DNA of 64,000 nt from Nitrospira_D sp035465795 (GCF_049546785.1 NZ_JBMWAN010000001.1:806001-870000); one strand, 5' to 3'. Counted from the stretch's first letter, positions 26,192 to 36,187 are shown. Notes: generated by a model not told the origin, from the sequence alone. Numbers and translations are program-made.

Positions 26192-27916
26192 CTACATCTG
26201 CTCGGGCGCGGAAATCCCCAGCACGCCTAATCCGTTTTTGATGACCTGCTGGACCGCCCGCATCAACACCAGGCGCGCAGCCGTGGTCTTCGGCGACACC
26301 TCTTCGGCCACGGGCGTCTCCCCGGTTTCCTGATCCACCGCCGGCGGCAGAATCCGATGCTTGTTGTAAAAGGTGTGGAGCAGCGACGCCAGTTGCTGCA
26401 AATAGTAGGTCAGACGGTGCGGCTCAAACGCCAGGGCGCTCGCTTCAAGGATTTCCGGATAGACCGACAGTTTCCGGATCAGCCCCAGTTCATCATGGTC
26501 TGTCAGCACGGTCAGATCGGCTTCAGCGGCCGGCGGGCACACGATGCCTCGCGCCGCAGCCACGCGCCAGAGGCTCGATATTCTGGCATGGGCATACTGC
26601 ACATAGTAGACGGGATTATCCGCCGACCGCTGCTTCGCCAGTTCGAGGTCGAAATCCAAATGGGTTTTTGAATCGCGCATCAGGAAGAAGAACTTGGCCG
26701 CATCGGCGCCGACTTCGTCCAGCACTTCACGCATGGTGATGAATTCGCCGGAGCGCTTCGACATCTTGACTTCCTCGCCGCCCCGCAGCAGTTTGACCAA
26801 CTGCACCAGCACGACCTGGAGCCGCTCTTTCGGGTGACCGTAGGCCTGCATCACCGCCTGCATGCGCGGGATGTAGCCGTGATGATCCGCTCCCCAGACA
26901 TCGATCAGAAGGTCGTAACCCCGCTGCAGCTTGTCGCGATGGTAGGCGATATCGGAGGCAAGATACGTACATTCACCGTCCTGTTTGCGCACGACCCGGT
27001 CTTTCTCGTCGCCGAATTTCGACGACCGGAACCAGAGCGCCCCTTCGTTCTCAAACAGCAGGTCCTGCTGTTTCAGATCGGCAAAGGCCCGCTCCACTGC
27101 TCCGGACGCGAGCAGCGAGGCCTCGCTGAACCAGGACTCGAATTCGATCCCTAAGGCCGCCAGATCCTCTCGAATGAGCTGCAGCAAGGATTGGTAGGCC
27201 AGATCGCGGCAGCGCTGTTCCGCCTCGGCCGGGGCCAACCCCGCCAGTTGCGCGCCTTCGGACTGATGAATCCGCTCGGCGACTTCACGTATGTACTCGC
27301 CATGGTATCCGTCTTCGGGAAATGTCACCGGCTTCCCGGCAAGTTCCTGTACGCGGGCGGAAACCGACGCTCCCAGCAGCTTCATCTGCCGGCCTGCATC
27401 GTTGATGTAATATTCACTGACGACGTCGTATCCCACCGCCTTCAGAAGTCGCGCCAATGCCTGCCCCACTGCAGCCCCTCGGCCATGCCCCACATGCAGC
27501 GGCCCGGTGGGATTGGCACTCACGTATTCGACCAATACCCGCTTCCCGACTCCCGATGCGGAGGTCCCGTAGGCTGAACCACGGCGTTCGATCTCCCGGA
27601 GAACTTCCAGCCAGACAGAAGGTTTGACGGTCAGGTTGAGAAAGCCCGGCCGCACGATCTCCACTCGCTCGAACAACTGATCGCGGGTAGAAAGGTTATC
27701 GGCAATGATCTGGGCAATATCGTGAGGGGCCCGCTTCTCCGATGCCGCCAACGCCATGGCCACAGTCGTGGCAAGGTCGCCCCATTCAGGGCGCTTGGGT
27801 GCGTCCAACGTCACGGTCGGCCAGGACTCGATCTTCAGTTGGCCTTTGGCCTTGGCGTCTGACAGCGCACCCTGGAGCGCGTTGGCAACCTTTTCCTGCA
27901 CGACCCCCTGCGTCAC
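26192..27916 (-). CDS. argS: arginyl-tRNA synthetase
   Basis: The protein has 574 residues. The HIGH motif appears as NPTGPLHVGHGRGAAVG and the KMSKS-type motif as VKMSKRSGEF; the C-terminal DALR anticodon domain ends the protein. I start at GTG 27916, because TTAGGAG lies seven bases upstream and the family N-terminus (Add1 domain) begins right there. The frame continues 66 codons further upstream without homology-like sequence. It lies 17 bases upstream of tgt. Confidence 0.96.
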   Translation of the reverse strand: MTQGVVQEKVANALQGALSDAKAKGQLKIESWPTVTLDAPKRPEWGDLATTVAMALAASEKRAPHDIAQIIADNLSTRDQLFERVEIVRPGFLNLTVKPSVWLEVLREIERRGSAYGTSASGVGKRVLVEYVSANPTGPLHVGHGRGAAVGQALARLLKAVGYDVVSEYYINDAGRQMKLLGASVSARVQELAGKPVTFPEDGYHGEYIREVAERIHQSEGAQLAGLAPAEAEQRCRDLAYQSLLQLIREDLAALGIEFESWFSEASLLASGAVERAFADLKQQDLLFENEGALWFRSSKFGDEKDRVVRKQDGECTYLASDIAYHRDKLQRGYDLLIDVWGADHHGYIPRMQAVMQAYGHPKERLQVVLVQLVKLLRGGEEVKMSKRSGEFITMREVLDEVGADAAKFFFLMRDSKTHLDFDLELAKQRSADNPVYYVQYAHARISSLWRVAAARGIVCPPAAEADLTVLTDHDELGLIRKLSVYPEILEASALAFEPHRLTYYLQQLASLLHTFYNKHRILPPAVDQETGETPVAEEVSPKTTAARLVLMRAVQQVIKNGLGVLGISAPEQM

Positions 27917-27999
27917 AAAATCTCCTAAGTACTTAGAGAAGAAAGAGAAAAACAATTCGGCACTGTAGCATACGGCATAGTGGGAGACAAGGTGAGGGA

Positions 28000-29013
28000 T
28001 CAGGAATTTGTTACCTGACGGTAGCGGGAAAGGAGACGGTCCAGCGCAGGAAAAACCTCCGTCGCTGGCACTTGGAGACAGGGCTTCTCCCGACAGGCCC
28101 GAACCGCATCCCACCCGTTACAGGAACAGGCCGCACCTGTAACCACCGAAATGTGAGCCCCTCGAGGTGCCCATCGGCAAGGATCGGTCGGGCCAAACAT
28201 CGCCAGGGTCGGGATCCCGAGGAGTGCCGCAAGATGCGTCACGCCTGAATCGTGTCCAATATACGCACTGGCTCGGGCAAGGATGCCTGCGAGAGTGACC
28301 AGACTCTGTGGACGAACGACAGGCACCCCGCTCAAACCTTCTTTATCCAATGCTTGAAGGGCCTGCTCGTCTGCCGGCCCCACGGCAATAACCGGCGCGA
28401 GGGCTCGCTCTCCGCACCCGGTAAGAATATCAACCAAGATGTCCGGCCTTATGCACTTATGCGGGCTCCCGCTTCCAGGGTGGCACACAACATAGGGAGC
28501 CCCCTTTTCAAGACCGGCCCCTTTCAACTCCGCAAGACCGCCTTCACAAAATGGCTCGGGCAAGTTCAGTCTGAGAGAACCCTCGTCGTGAGCGACGGGC
28601 AGATCCTGCACTGAGGCGAGAAACCGATCACTTTGATGACACGCAGTCCCCCTCTCAGGCTGCTGCACAATAATCCGTGAAATCCCTCGGCTCTGCAAGG
28701 CGGCCTGAAGCGATCCATCGGAATCGCTCAACCACGCAACAGCGAGGTCGCAGCGCGTTATTAATTTCTCCACCTGAGCCGAGAATTGTTGAGGACCGGC
28801 AAACAGCGTGGCCAGGTGGCCGGCTTCTATCGAGAGGATACGATCGATAATCCCGCATGCCTGCAGCAAGCGCCCCACTTCTGTTCCTGCAAGCAGGACC
28901 AACTCATGCTTCGGATAGCGTGAACGGATCGCCTGAAGAGCAGGAACTGCAAGGAGCACATCACCCAACCCGCCCGGGTGAACGACCAGGACGCTACGCA
29001 AAACGCTGCCCAT
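28000..29013 (-). CDS. glycosyltransferase family 9 (heptosyltransferase-like)
   Basis: The protein has 337 residues. The N-terminus LVVHPGGLGDVLLAVPALQA and the late block YIGHDSGVTHLAALLGIPT followed by FGPTDPCRWAP are typical of GT9 ADP-heptose transferases, which build the lipopolysaccharide inner core in the cytoplasm. The start follows the mobA stop by two bases (TAGCGATG), suggesting translational coupling. The C-terminal part has CSCNGWDAVRACREKPCL, a Cys-rich segment seen in some family members. The exact acceptor sugar cannot be read. Confidence 0.88.
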   Translation of the reverse strand: MGSVLRSVLVVHPGGLGDVLLAVPALQAIRSRYPKHELVLLAGTEVGRLLQACGIIDRILSIEAGHLATLFAGPQQFSAQVEKLITRCDLAVAWLSDSDGSLQAALQSRGISRIIVQQPERGTACHQSDRFLASVQDLPVAHDEGSLRLNLPEPFCEGGLAELKGAGLEKGAPYVVCHPGSGSPHKCIRPDILVDILTGCGERALAPVIAVGPADEQALQALDKEGLSGVPVVRPQSLVTLAGILARASAYIGHDSGVTHLAALLGIPTLAMFGPTDPCRWAPRGAHISVVTGAACSCNGWDAVRACREKPCLQVPATEVFPALDRLLSRYRQVTNS

Positions 29014-29015
29014 CG

Positions 29016-29624
29016 CTATGAAAGGGGAGTCCCGGATGCCGCCGCTCTGGCCGCTTGCAGTTCGGCTGGTGAATTGACATTCTGAAAGGAGCGCGACATG
29101 GGATCCATCGTTCGCCACTCTGAGGGATAGACAATGGTGACTCTCAACGACGGCTCTGCGGCAATGCTTTGGATTTTCAGACGCCGCTCCTCTGCCATCT
29201 GCTGGAGATACGGAAGAGCTCGCTTTCCATAGACCGCGTGCAGCGGCTGTAAGCCGGCCTCGAGCTTCGCCATGACGATATCGGCTTCTTGATCACGCGC
29301 AAGAAACCATCGAATCATATCGGGGTTCAGAAAGGGCATATCGCAGGCCACGGCAAAAATTCGGCTCCGGGACGCTCGCGTCAGCCCCGTATAGAGACCT
29401 CCCAGGCTGCCGCAATCTGCAATCAGGTCCCGATACACCTCGCAACCCGTCATTTCCAATGGGGGACTATCCTGGGCAATCACGACCAGGACTTCGGAAA
29501 AGACCTGAGCCATCGCCTTGATTGAGCGCTCAAGGAGAGTGGCCTCTCCGACCTTCAAAAAACGCTTATCTTCACCCATTCGCCGGCTTTTCCCGCCGGC
29601 GAGGATGACACCTGTTGCATCCAA
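29016..29624 (-). CDS. mobA: molybdenum cofactor guanylyltransferase MobA
   Basis: The protein has 202 residues. The nucleotide-binding loop VILAGGKSRRMGEDKRFLKV opens it, followed by CGSLGGLYTGL and the metal-binding VACDMPFLNPDM. MobA joins GMP to molybdopterin to make the bis-MGD cofactor used by DMSO reductase family enzymes such as NXR. The link to the NXR-related genes in this window is functional rather than operonic, since a glycosyltransferase gene follows. Confidence 0.93.
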   Translation of the reverse strand: MDATGVILAGGKSRRMGEDKRFLKVGEATLLERSIKAMAQVFSEVLVVIAQDSPPLEMTGCEVYRDLIADCGSLGGLYTGLTRASRSRIFAVACDMPFLNPDMIRWFLARDQEADIVMAKLEAGLQPLHAVYGKRALPYLQQMAEERRLKIQSIAAEPSLRVTIVYPSEWRTMDPMSRSFQNVNSPAELQAARAAASGTPLS

Positions 29625-29651
29625 TTGGCACCCCGTTCCTCTCCCACCTCA

Positions 29652-29688
29652 AAAAGCACGAAGGGGGTGGGTTGCCCCACCCCCTTCG
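29652..29688 (-). terminator. strong intrinsic terminator of the bd-like oxidase operon
   Basis: A 13-bp perfect stem (29659-29671 with 29676-29688) closes a four-base loop. On the minus strand it is followed by TGCTTTTT (29658-29651). It lies 31 bases after the stop of the cytochrome gene at 29719. Confidence 0.9.
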
Positions 29689-29718
29689 ATTTAAACTACC
29701 ATCACTCTCAACCTGAGA

Positions 29719-31497
29719 CTAGAGAGCCTTGCCCTTCCGCTTGTTTGCGCGGCGTGTCAGGACCCAGGCTTCCAGGACCACGATGCCACCGGCAATCACG
29801 AACGGATAGATGTAGACTTCCTGAGGAATCGGAGGCTGCAGGAACGTGTAGTAGAAGGCCGACACGGCCATCTTGCGACCCGCATCTCCATTATGACCGT
29901 CCCACGCGAAGAACACCGTGGGGATGTATTTCCCCATCTCAAAAATCGTGTCTTCGTCATAATCCTGATCCTTCTTGTTGCCAAGCGGACGTTGAATCAT
30001 GACGTACCAGCGACCATTCTTCCACTCGGACTTCAGAACCTTCAGGTTCTCTTCGTAGCTATCCCGCTCTTCAAAGTCCTTGTCCCATCCGGTTCCTTTG
30101 AAGGCCCGGATTGACCCATCGGCTTCCCACTTCACGATATCGACCGGGAACTGTTCGTTGCTCCCGAAGAGATAGCGCGGCTTAATCGGAGCGGGGAGCT
30201 CCTGCCACTTCACTGGAGTCTCGATGGCGATCGCATCATTATAGACCGCGTAGTTGTTCTGACGGGCCGCAATGGATCCTTCCTCGCCCGTCTTCGGTTC
30301 CTGTTCCTTGATGTCAAGGTTCACTTCCGTCGGGGCCCAGGGCAACTTCCCTTCTGCCACGCTCTTGGTCCGGTCATCCCACTCAAGGAGATAAACCACG
30401 CTCTTATCGTTATAGAGCGAACGGACCCAGATGTCGTCGATACGGTTCACAAAGTTGCGGGGCTTGTGGGTGATCTGTCCACCCATTGCCACATAGCGCT
30501 TCGGGGTCTTCTGCCAGGCTTCATTTTCAATGTCGGCAGGAATCTCGCCCTCCACGACACTCGATGGCACCACGAAATTGATCTTCGGCTTATCAGTCAA
30601 AGGATCAATCGGAAGCGGCTGACCTTGATCATCCCGTTCGCACAGTGAATTGACGAAGTTGGCAATGTCCCAACGATCGTCGATGCTGGTGCTGTCGGCG
30701 AACGACGGCATCGGCGTCCCGTTCACACCGGTCGAAAAGGTACGGAAAATGTTCTTCACGTTGTATGGATCCTGGCGGCTTCCTCTGAAGTTCCAGCACT
30801 TGTGCCAGTTTGCCGGCTGGATAGAAAAGCCCCAGTCATCCTTCAGGTTGAAGGCGTTTCCGTCCCCCCGGCCTTCCATGCCGTGACACTCGACGCACTT
30901 CTTTTCGACGATCAGCTCAGACCCTCTCTTCTTGCTTTCATCGTTCGCCTCTTTCGGCTTCAGTTCAGCAAGCTGGAGAATCGTCTGGGTTTCCGACTGT
31001 TTATCAGTGAACTTCCGGTCCTTCACCAACTGAGTGGTGACGAAGGCAAGTACCTGAAGCCGCTGCTCTTCGGTCAAGATACCTTCCCAGGAAGGCATCG
31101 CAGACCCGGGCAATCCGTGCGTAACGGTTTCATAGAGGTCGTTTTGACCGGGAATGGGCTTCTTGGCATCAAACAAAGGCAACTCACCACTGGCCGTGTG
31201 GCGGATCTTGAATGTGCCCTGATTGAAGTTGCGCGGACGTGGCCACAGGCGGTCGGCGCCAGGTCCATCGCCGGCCCCATCGACGCCATGACACCACACA
31301 CACTTGGTAAAATAGACTCGCTTCCCGGCCTCGATCATATCGGCGGCTGGTTCAGGCGCCAGTTCACCCTTCTTGAACCCCTGCGGAATTTCTTCTGCAG
31401 ATGCCGTCAGGACCAATGGACTGGCAGAAAACAGTGCCAATCCGAAGGCCGAGGCAAGGACGACCCCTGCTTTTCTGCCCATCGACGTATTCATCAT
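29719..31497 (-). CDS. dihaem cytochrome c fused to NxrC-like domain, membrane-anchored
   Basis: The protein has 592 residues. After a signal peptide come two class I cytochrome c domains (CVWCHG about residue 65, CVECHG about 205). Next is an ethylbenzene-dehydrogenase-type haem-b domain (VVYLLEWDDRTKS, SEWKNGRWYVMIQRPL, FFAWDGHNGDAGRKMA). A C-terminal membrane helix (VYIYPFVIAGGIVVLEAWVL) and a basic tail end it. At the place of the CMGQ motif of the other NxrC-like proteins it reads YLFGSNEQF, without Met. GAGGA lies seven bases before the chosen ATG. As the last gene of the bd-like oxidase operon it could carry electrons from periplasmic nitrite oxidation to the oxidase (inference). Confidence 0.88.
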   Translation of the reverse strand: MMNTSMGRKAGVVLASAFGLALFSASPLVLTASAEEIPQGFKKGELAPEPAADMIEAGKRVYFTKCVWCHGVDGAGDGPGADRLWPRPRNFNQGTFKIRHTASGELPLFDAKKPIPGQNDLYETVTHGLPGSAMPSWEGILTEEQRLQVLAFVTTQLVKDRKFTDKQSETQTILQLAELKPKEANDESKKRGSELIVEKKCVECHGMEGRGDGNAFNLKDDWGFSIQPANWHKCWNFRGSRQDPYNVKNIFRTFSTGVNGTPMPSFADSTSIDDRWDIANFVNSLCERDDQGQPLPIDPLTDKPKINFVVPSSVVEGEIPADIENEAWQKTPKRYVAMGGQITHKPRNFVNRIDDIWVRSLYNDKSVVYLLEWDDRTKSVAEGKLPWAPTEVNLDIKEQEPKTGEEGSIAARQNNYAVYNDAIAIETPVKWQELPAPIKPRYLFGSNEQFPVDIVKWEADGSIRAFKGTGWDKDFEERDSYEENLKVLKSEWKNGRWYVMIQRPLGNKKDQDYDEDTIFEMGKYIPTVFFAWDGHNGDAGRKMAVSAFYYTFLQPPIPQEVYIYPFVIAGGIVVLEAWVLTRRANKRKGKAL

Positions 31498-31547
31498 GTT
31501 TTTCCTCATCTCATAATCCATGGGTGATCCGTAAAACCGGTGGACGA

Positions 31548-32585
31548 TTAGTCCCAGGTCCTTGGGTAGTAACCCGTGTGCCAGTATTCGAACAGAATCA
31601 CTTTCCAAATTTCATCCACGGTCAGATGCTGCTCCCATGGCGGCATAACAGAAGCCCAGGGGAATCCTTCATTCGGCAACCCGATACCACCCTTGGCGAC
31701 GCGCCAGAAAATGAAGGTCTCCTGGAGCTGGGCGATTGTTCCCGGATCCGTGAAGTTCGCGGGAATCGGATTGAAGGCGAACGCATGCAACCCACGGCCG
31801 TTCAGGTTATCTCCGTGGCAGAAATGGCAGTTTTGGAAGAAGATCTCTCCGCCCTCTCTGACATACTTAAGATATCCTTCATTCTTCTCATCCCAGGGGT
31901 TGGCATTGGGCGCCATCAAGCGACCCATGCCCTGCTCGACGATCAGCTTGTTGCTGTACTCCTGATCAAACTTCCCCTCAGGATTGACACGATACGGATT
32001 CTGTGAGGTTTGCAGCGTATAGGTCTTGCCGTGCACCTTGGTACTGGCCGGAGGGGCCGGGTGAACGGTGCGTAACTCAATGGGCTCCTCAGACTTCGGC
32101 TTCATCGAATTGAATGAAGTCCAGCCGATCAAAACCGGGATGAGGACCAGATACGCATATCGAAGCATCTTATTTGATCCAGACTGCGCATCGAGGACGT
32201 TCATAATAGGCTGCTTGAACTTCTTCCAATCCTCTTCACTGGCAGACACCCACATAAACACCGCGACAAGAGACACGGTGCCATACATGGCGCGCACGCT
32301 GAACGGAATAGGAGGATACACGCGGAACTTGAGGTACAAGAGGACAAAGGCCCAGAAACTGATCCCCTGCCAGAAGCGGGGGATCGCCATGCCCATCGAA
32401 TTCAAAAGAAAGCTCAATCCGGTAAAGCCCGCCACAAAGCAGGCCATCTCGAAGAGCATCTGCATCGGCATGTAGCCTTCGACTAAGCGCACAGTATTTG
32501 ATGGGACGACGTCGAGGATCATCCCCACCAAGAGGAGCAATCCGATTGCTCCAATTAGTGCGCCGACTGACATCAATGCTTTCAT
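31548..32585 (-). CDS. membrane-bound monohaem cytochrome c
   Basis: The protein has 345 residues. The first half has about five membrane segments (for example LIGAIGLLLLVGMILDV, AIPRFWQGISFWAFVLLYL, AYLVLIPVLIGWTSF). The second half is a periplasmic cytochrome c domain with one CxxCH (FFQNCHFCHGDNLNGRG) and a distal Met candidate in WASVMPPWEQHLT. It is the third of the four large genes in the oxidase operon, 39 bases after the previous stop. Its likely job is electron delivery to the oxidase. Confidence 0.87.
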   Translation of the reverse strand: MKALMSVGALIGAIGLLLLVGMILDVVPSNTVRLVEGYMPMQMLFEMACFVAGFTGLSFLLNSMGMAIPRFWQGISFWAFVLLYLKFRVYPPIPFSVRAMYGTVSLVAVFMWVSASEEDWKKFKQPIMNVLDAQSGSNKMLRYAYLVLIPVLIGWTSFNSMKPKSEEPIELRTVHPAPPASTKVHGKTYTLQTSQNPYRVNPEGKFDQEYSNKLIVEQGMGRLMAPNANPWDEKNEGYLKYVREGGEIFFQNCHFCHGDNLNGRGLHAFAFNPIPANFTDPGTIAQLQETFIFWRVAKGGIGLPNEGFPWASVMPPWEQHLTVDEIWKVILFEYWHTGYYPRTWD

Positions 32586-32624
32586 GGGTTCACTCCCTTT
32601 AGTCTAAAAGTTCACAACTCAGTT

Positions 32625-33935
32625 CTAGGAAATTTTCGGCGGCTCTTTCCCCTCGTACACTTGCGAGAGGTAGTCCACAATCTTCTTAAGGGCCCCGGCA
32701 CTGAGTTTTTGACCAAATACCTTCGGCATCGTGTTATCGGGGAACGGCTTCACGACATAGGCACTCGGGTTAATAATCGACTCCATAATGTAATCGGGTG
32801 TCGTTTTCGCTGTACCCTTATAGTCCTTGTCCTTAAAGCGAGTCGGCGCATTGGTCCCTTCGACAAGCTTCGGACCGATCGTACCAGTGGCACCGGGAAT
32901 CCCTGGAATCGTATGACACGACACACACTGGGCTTTGGCAAAGATCTGATCGACAGGCTCGGTCCCGTCTGCCATCAACGCACTGGCAGGACCAGCCTTC
33001 TCTTCCTGCTTCTTAGGCCGATCAGCCTCGGGGATGAACTTTTCGTAGGCCTTCGTAATCTCTTCAAACGACGGAGCATCACGACCTTCCCGGACATACA
33101 ACCAGGTATCAACAGCGGCAAGTTCCTCAATGCTAAGCGAGATCGGCGGCTTATGAATGGACGGCATCGGGCTTTCCTTATCGTTGGTGCCCTTGACACC
33201 GTAGCCTGCCACTACATAGCAGTTGGGACAGGCATGCGACTCTGCAATGTATTCAATGCCATTCTCAGCAGTCCCTGAACCCGGGAAAGCTTCCTTCTGG
33301 GCATAGTCACGACCAGCCGGCTTGCCCTTACTGTATTTTGGATCCTCAAGGCGTTCTTTACCTGCGCGCTCGGGTAATCCCTGCAAGTTAGGCGCACGCT
33401 CTCCGAGCATACCGGCATGGAACGCATGGCAGAGCGGGCATTGCCCCTTCCCGATGGCACCCTGCTCTTTATTTTTTCCAATTCCGCCGAAAATGATCTT
33501 CTCACCCTCATCAGCCAACTGCTGAGCGGTCATTGAACTGAAGTCGAGCTTTTCTTCCTTCGGAGGAAATCCGCCCTCGACCTGCGGCAGCCAATTTCCA
33601 TAGCCGGAAAGGAAGGCGGCCACGAAGAACATGAAGCCGCCGATCTTCAGCAACGCCCCGAGATTGGCGAAATAGATCGCCATCATAAAGGAGGCCGCGG
33701 TGATCATGACGAGGGACACCGGCAAGAGCCGATTTTCGCCGTAGAAATTCTCTGCGTAGTTAGCGATCGCCATGAACAACATCAGTGTGGCGATCATACC
33801 GATAAACGTTTTAAACGTTGCCCGCTTTTTGGCGGCAGGATCACTGATGGAAACCTGAAAATACACTAAAAGGCCGGCCAACAACGCCAACGCTGGCCAC
33901 CCCATATCAAGCGCCTGTTTAATCAAATCGCCCAC
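32625..33935 (-). CDS. membrane-bound dihaem cytochrome c
   Basis: The protein has 436 residues. Four hydrophobic segments occupy the first 125 residues, followed by a long periplasmic region with two CxxCH sites, CPLCH (about residue 165) and CVSCH (about 340). Between them CPNCY keeps the two cysteines but has Tyr in place of the haem-ligating His, so a third haem is doubtful. It lies directly after the oxidase gene (81 bases). It probably forms part of the oxidase complex together with the following cytochromes. Confidence 0.87.
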   Translation of the reverse strand: MGDLIKQALDMGWPALALLAGLLVYFQVSISDPAAKKRATFKTFIGMIATLMLFMAIANYAENFYGENRLLPVSLVMITAASFMMAIYFANLGALLKIGGFMFFVAAFLSGYGNWLPQVEGGFPPKEEKLDFSSMTAQQLADEGEKIIFGGIGKNKEQGAIGKGQCPLCHAFHAGMLGERAPNLQGLPERAGKERLEDPKYSKGKPAGRDYAQKEAFPGSGTAENGIEYIAESHACPNCYVVAGYGVKGTNDKESPMPSIHKPPISLSIEELAAVDTWLYVREGRDAPSFEEITKAYEKFIPEADRPKKQEEKAGPASALMADGTEPVDQIFAKAQCVSCHTIPGIPGATGTIGPKLVEGTNAPTRFKDKDYKGTAKTTPDYIMESIINPSAYVVKPFPDNTMPKVFGQKLSAGALKKIVDYLSQVYEGKEPPKIS

Positions 33936-34016
33936 GGTTTTGACCTCCTGCGCCTACTCAGGAAGGGAGGCGTTTGTCACGCCACCCTTCCAAGAGCAAG
34001 TTGCTCAATAAGATAG

Positions 34017-35930
34017 TTAGTGGCTACCTGCTGGCTGCGGCGCACTACCGGGAACCGCCGCTTTTGCCTCAACCGGGGCCTTCTTGGCCGCCAGGCTGCC
34101 GAGCCAGAACACAAAGAGAATGCTTACCCAGAAGAACAACACGTTGAACGAGATCATGTTTGCGGCGAATCCCACCGTATGGGTATAGGCCCACGGCGAG
34201 TTGTCGCGCATGATTTCATTCACATGCCAGAAGAGGCGGACCGATGAGCGGATGTAGCCCATCAATCCCATCATCCAGGTAAAGGCAGTCGCCAACATAA
34301 TCAGAGCGTATTGCGAGCGGGCAGAAATCTTCCCCCACTCGATCGGCCCCACCTGCTTGGCCCCCTTCATCATGACGCTGTTGAGCGCAAACATGAAGAA
34401 GAGACAGGAGAGCGTAGTGGCCACCTGTGGTACGGACAATCCCACACGGACGTTTGCGGGAATATAGTAGCCGTAAATGGCCAATCCAATGATGTTGATA
34501 TACGCAAAGAAAAAGAAACATCCCATAAAGATGTTTCCAAATTTCGACCAGGAGACAGTCGAAACCTTATTACCGCGCATGTACCACACGAAACTCAACA
34601 CCGTGGTGGTAATAATGACGTTGATGCCGCCGTTCTTGGCCGACATAACGCCGTAGTTACCCAGAACAGGATGCTGTTGCCCTCCCATGGCCTTCAATTC
34701 CGCCGGAGTCATAACCATGGTGTGCGGAGTGATGAACACGAGATACCCGCAGGCGAGGATAAAGACCAGATACTTGATGTACCTTTGATACTTTTCCGCA
34801 CCACGCATCCGGCCCATTGCCTGCCAGAGGTAGTAGTTCGTGCTCAAGAATAGGATGCCGATCATGGTTGCCTGAATGATAAAGAGCCAGGCAAGCAATC
34901 CACCCATGAGCGTAATACCCATCTGCTGCCGATACGCGTATACCTCGCGCATGAGCCAGTAGCCAGCAAAAGGCAAGGGAATCAAGAACGCGACACCGAG
35001 GGCCATCGCGATGTAACCCATCCAGTCATAGTGGGCGCGTTCTTCATCGGTCTTCGACGCGAGGAACTTGTAGGCCGCATACGCCGCGACCACACCGCCA
35101 CCGAAGGCCATGTTACCCAGGATGCGGTGAAGATTAAGAGGATTCCACAACGCGGTGTGAAGCACGTGCCAGATGTTTCCCAGATACCGCCCCTGCTCGT
35201 CAACGCCGGCAGGCGACATCATGAAGCCGATCCATGAATTCGCGAGGAACATGAGCAAGGTGCCGATAATATTGAGAATGACCGACATGCTCAGATGGAT
35301 CCACTTCAAGAACCCCTCCTTCATCTTGTCCCAACCATAATAGTAGATGTAGAGGGTCCCGCTCTCAGCCACAAACATCAATGCGTAGATATGCATGACG
35401 GGACGGAAGATGCTGGACAGGTAGCCGAAGAAGGCTGGATAGAGAGTCAGGAAGGTAAAAATAAGGATACCGCCAAGAACCGCAGTCAGCGAATAGGCCG
35501 TCAAGCTAATCTTAATAAAGTCATAAGCCAGCTGATCATACCGCTTGGCCATCGCCTTATCCTTCGTCACCACCCCCATAAACTCGACCACCATACAGAA
35601 GATCGGGACGGCCAACACGAAGCTGCCGTAGTAGAGGTGCTGCTGATTCGCGAACCACAGCAAGACCCGGCTCTCGAAGTTATACCGCGGATAGTCCTTC
35701 ACACCATCCGTCGTCTTCGGGGCTGGAGCACCGGCCACAATACCTTCTGTCTTGTAGTAAACGTCCCTGCCCTTCTCAACCTTCGACTCATCCTTCTTCC
35801 CGTCTGCCGCAGGAGCCTCTTCACCGGATGCCAAAGAGGGCAACGACATGACAATGGGAAGCAGGAGGAGGCCGACCATCGCGCCCAGCGCCATGATCGA
35901 CATCATCTTCTTACGGGTTAAAAAACCCAT
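34017..35930 (-). CDS. cytochrome bd-like terminal oxidase large subunit
   Basis: The protein has 637 residues with a signal-like first helix and about 14 further membrane segments. It is distantly CydA-like: QQHLYYG in the first core helix matches the haem b595 His region, and WHVLHTALWNPLNLHR, PHTMVM, QHPVLGNYG and FWHVNE give further conserved His. It is larger than CydA (about 520) and no CydB follows. Proteins of this type are known from Nitrospira and proposed as the terminal oxidase, since cytochrome c genes cluster with them. A paralog lies at 39506. The oxygen-reducing role is inferred from family and context. Confidence 0.85.
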   Translation of the reverse strand: MGFLTRKKMMSIMALGAMVGLLLLPIVMSLPSLASGEEAPAADGKKDESKVEKGRDVYYKTEGIVAGAPAPKTTDGVKDYPRYNFESRVLLWFANQQHLYYGSFVLAVPIFCMVVEFMGVVTKDKAMAKRYDQLAYDFIKISLTAYSLTAVLGGILIFTFLTLYPAFFGYLSSIFRPVMHIYALMFVAESGTLYIYYYGWDKMKEGFLKWIHLSMSVILNIIGTLLMFLANSWIGFMMSPAGVDEQGRYLGNIWHVLHTALWNPLNLHRILGNMAFGGGVVAAYAAYKFLASKTDEERAHYDWMGYIAMALGVAFLIPLPFAGYWLMREVYAYRQQMGITLMGGLLAWLFIIQATMIGILFLSTNYYLWQAMGRMRGAEKYQRYIKYLVFILACGYLVFITPHTMVMTPAELKAMGGQQHPVLGNYGVMSAKNGGINVIITTTVLSFVWYMRGNKVSTVSWSKFGNIFMGCFFFFAYINIIGLAIYGYYIPANVRVGLSVPQVATTLSCLFFMFALNSVMMKGAKQVGPIEWGKISARSQYALIMLATAFTWMMGLMGYIRSSVRLFWHVNEIMRDNSPWAYTHTVGFAANMISFNVLFFWVSILFVFWLGSLAAKKAPVEAKAAVPGSAPQPAGSH

Positions 35931-36003
35931 GGCAAACCTCCTTGATGCACTCCAAAAATATGATGAACCAATCTTCGAACGACCATACTCACACTCGGCC
36001 GGA

Positions 36004-36126
36004 CTACTTCCTGAACATGTACCAGAAATCCAACCCTTGCGCGTCCATCAGGAAATGGTCCACCGCCAGAAAGTACGCCACACAAATCGCCACTGAAACT
36101 ATCGCGTAGAAAATTGTCTGCCCCAT
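36004..36126 (-). CDS. 40-residue single-span membrane peptide, candidate oxidase small subunit
   Basis: This frame is ATG 36126-36124 to TAG 36006-36004. GGGAGG lies eight bases before the ATG. The peptide begins MGQTIFYAIVSVAICVAYFL and ends LDFWYMFRK; residues 4-24 form one membrane helix. It sits 73 bases upstream of the bd-like oxidase gene in the same direction. Classical bd oxidases need a CydX subunit of about 37 residues, so a similar role is plausible but unproven. Confidence 0.7.
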   Translation of the reverse strand: MGQTIFYAIVSVAICVAYFLAVDHFLMDAQGLDFWYMFRK

Positions 36127-36187
36127 CGCGCCGCCTCCCTCAAATCAGTACTAAACCGTTAACGTCATCGCGCTTGACAATGCAAGA

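Noticed and set aside
26192..28114. Longer argS starting at 28114
   Set aside because: The added 66 residues have no synthetase homology, and TTAGGAG sits just before the GTG at 27916.
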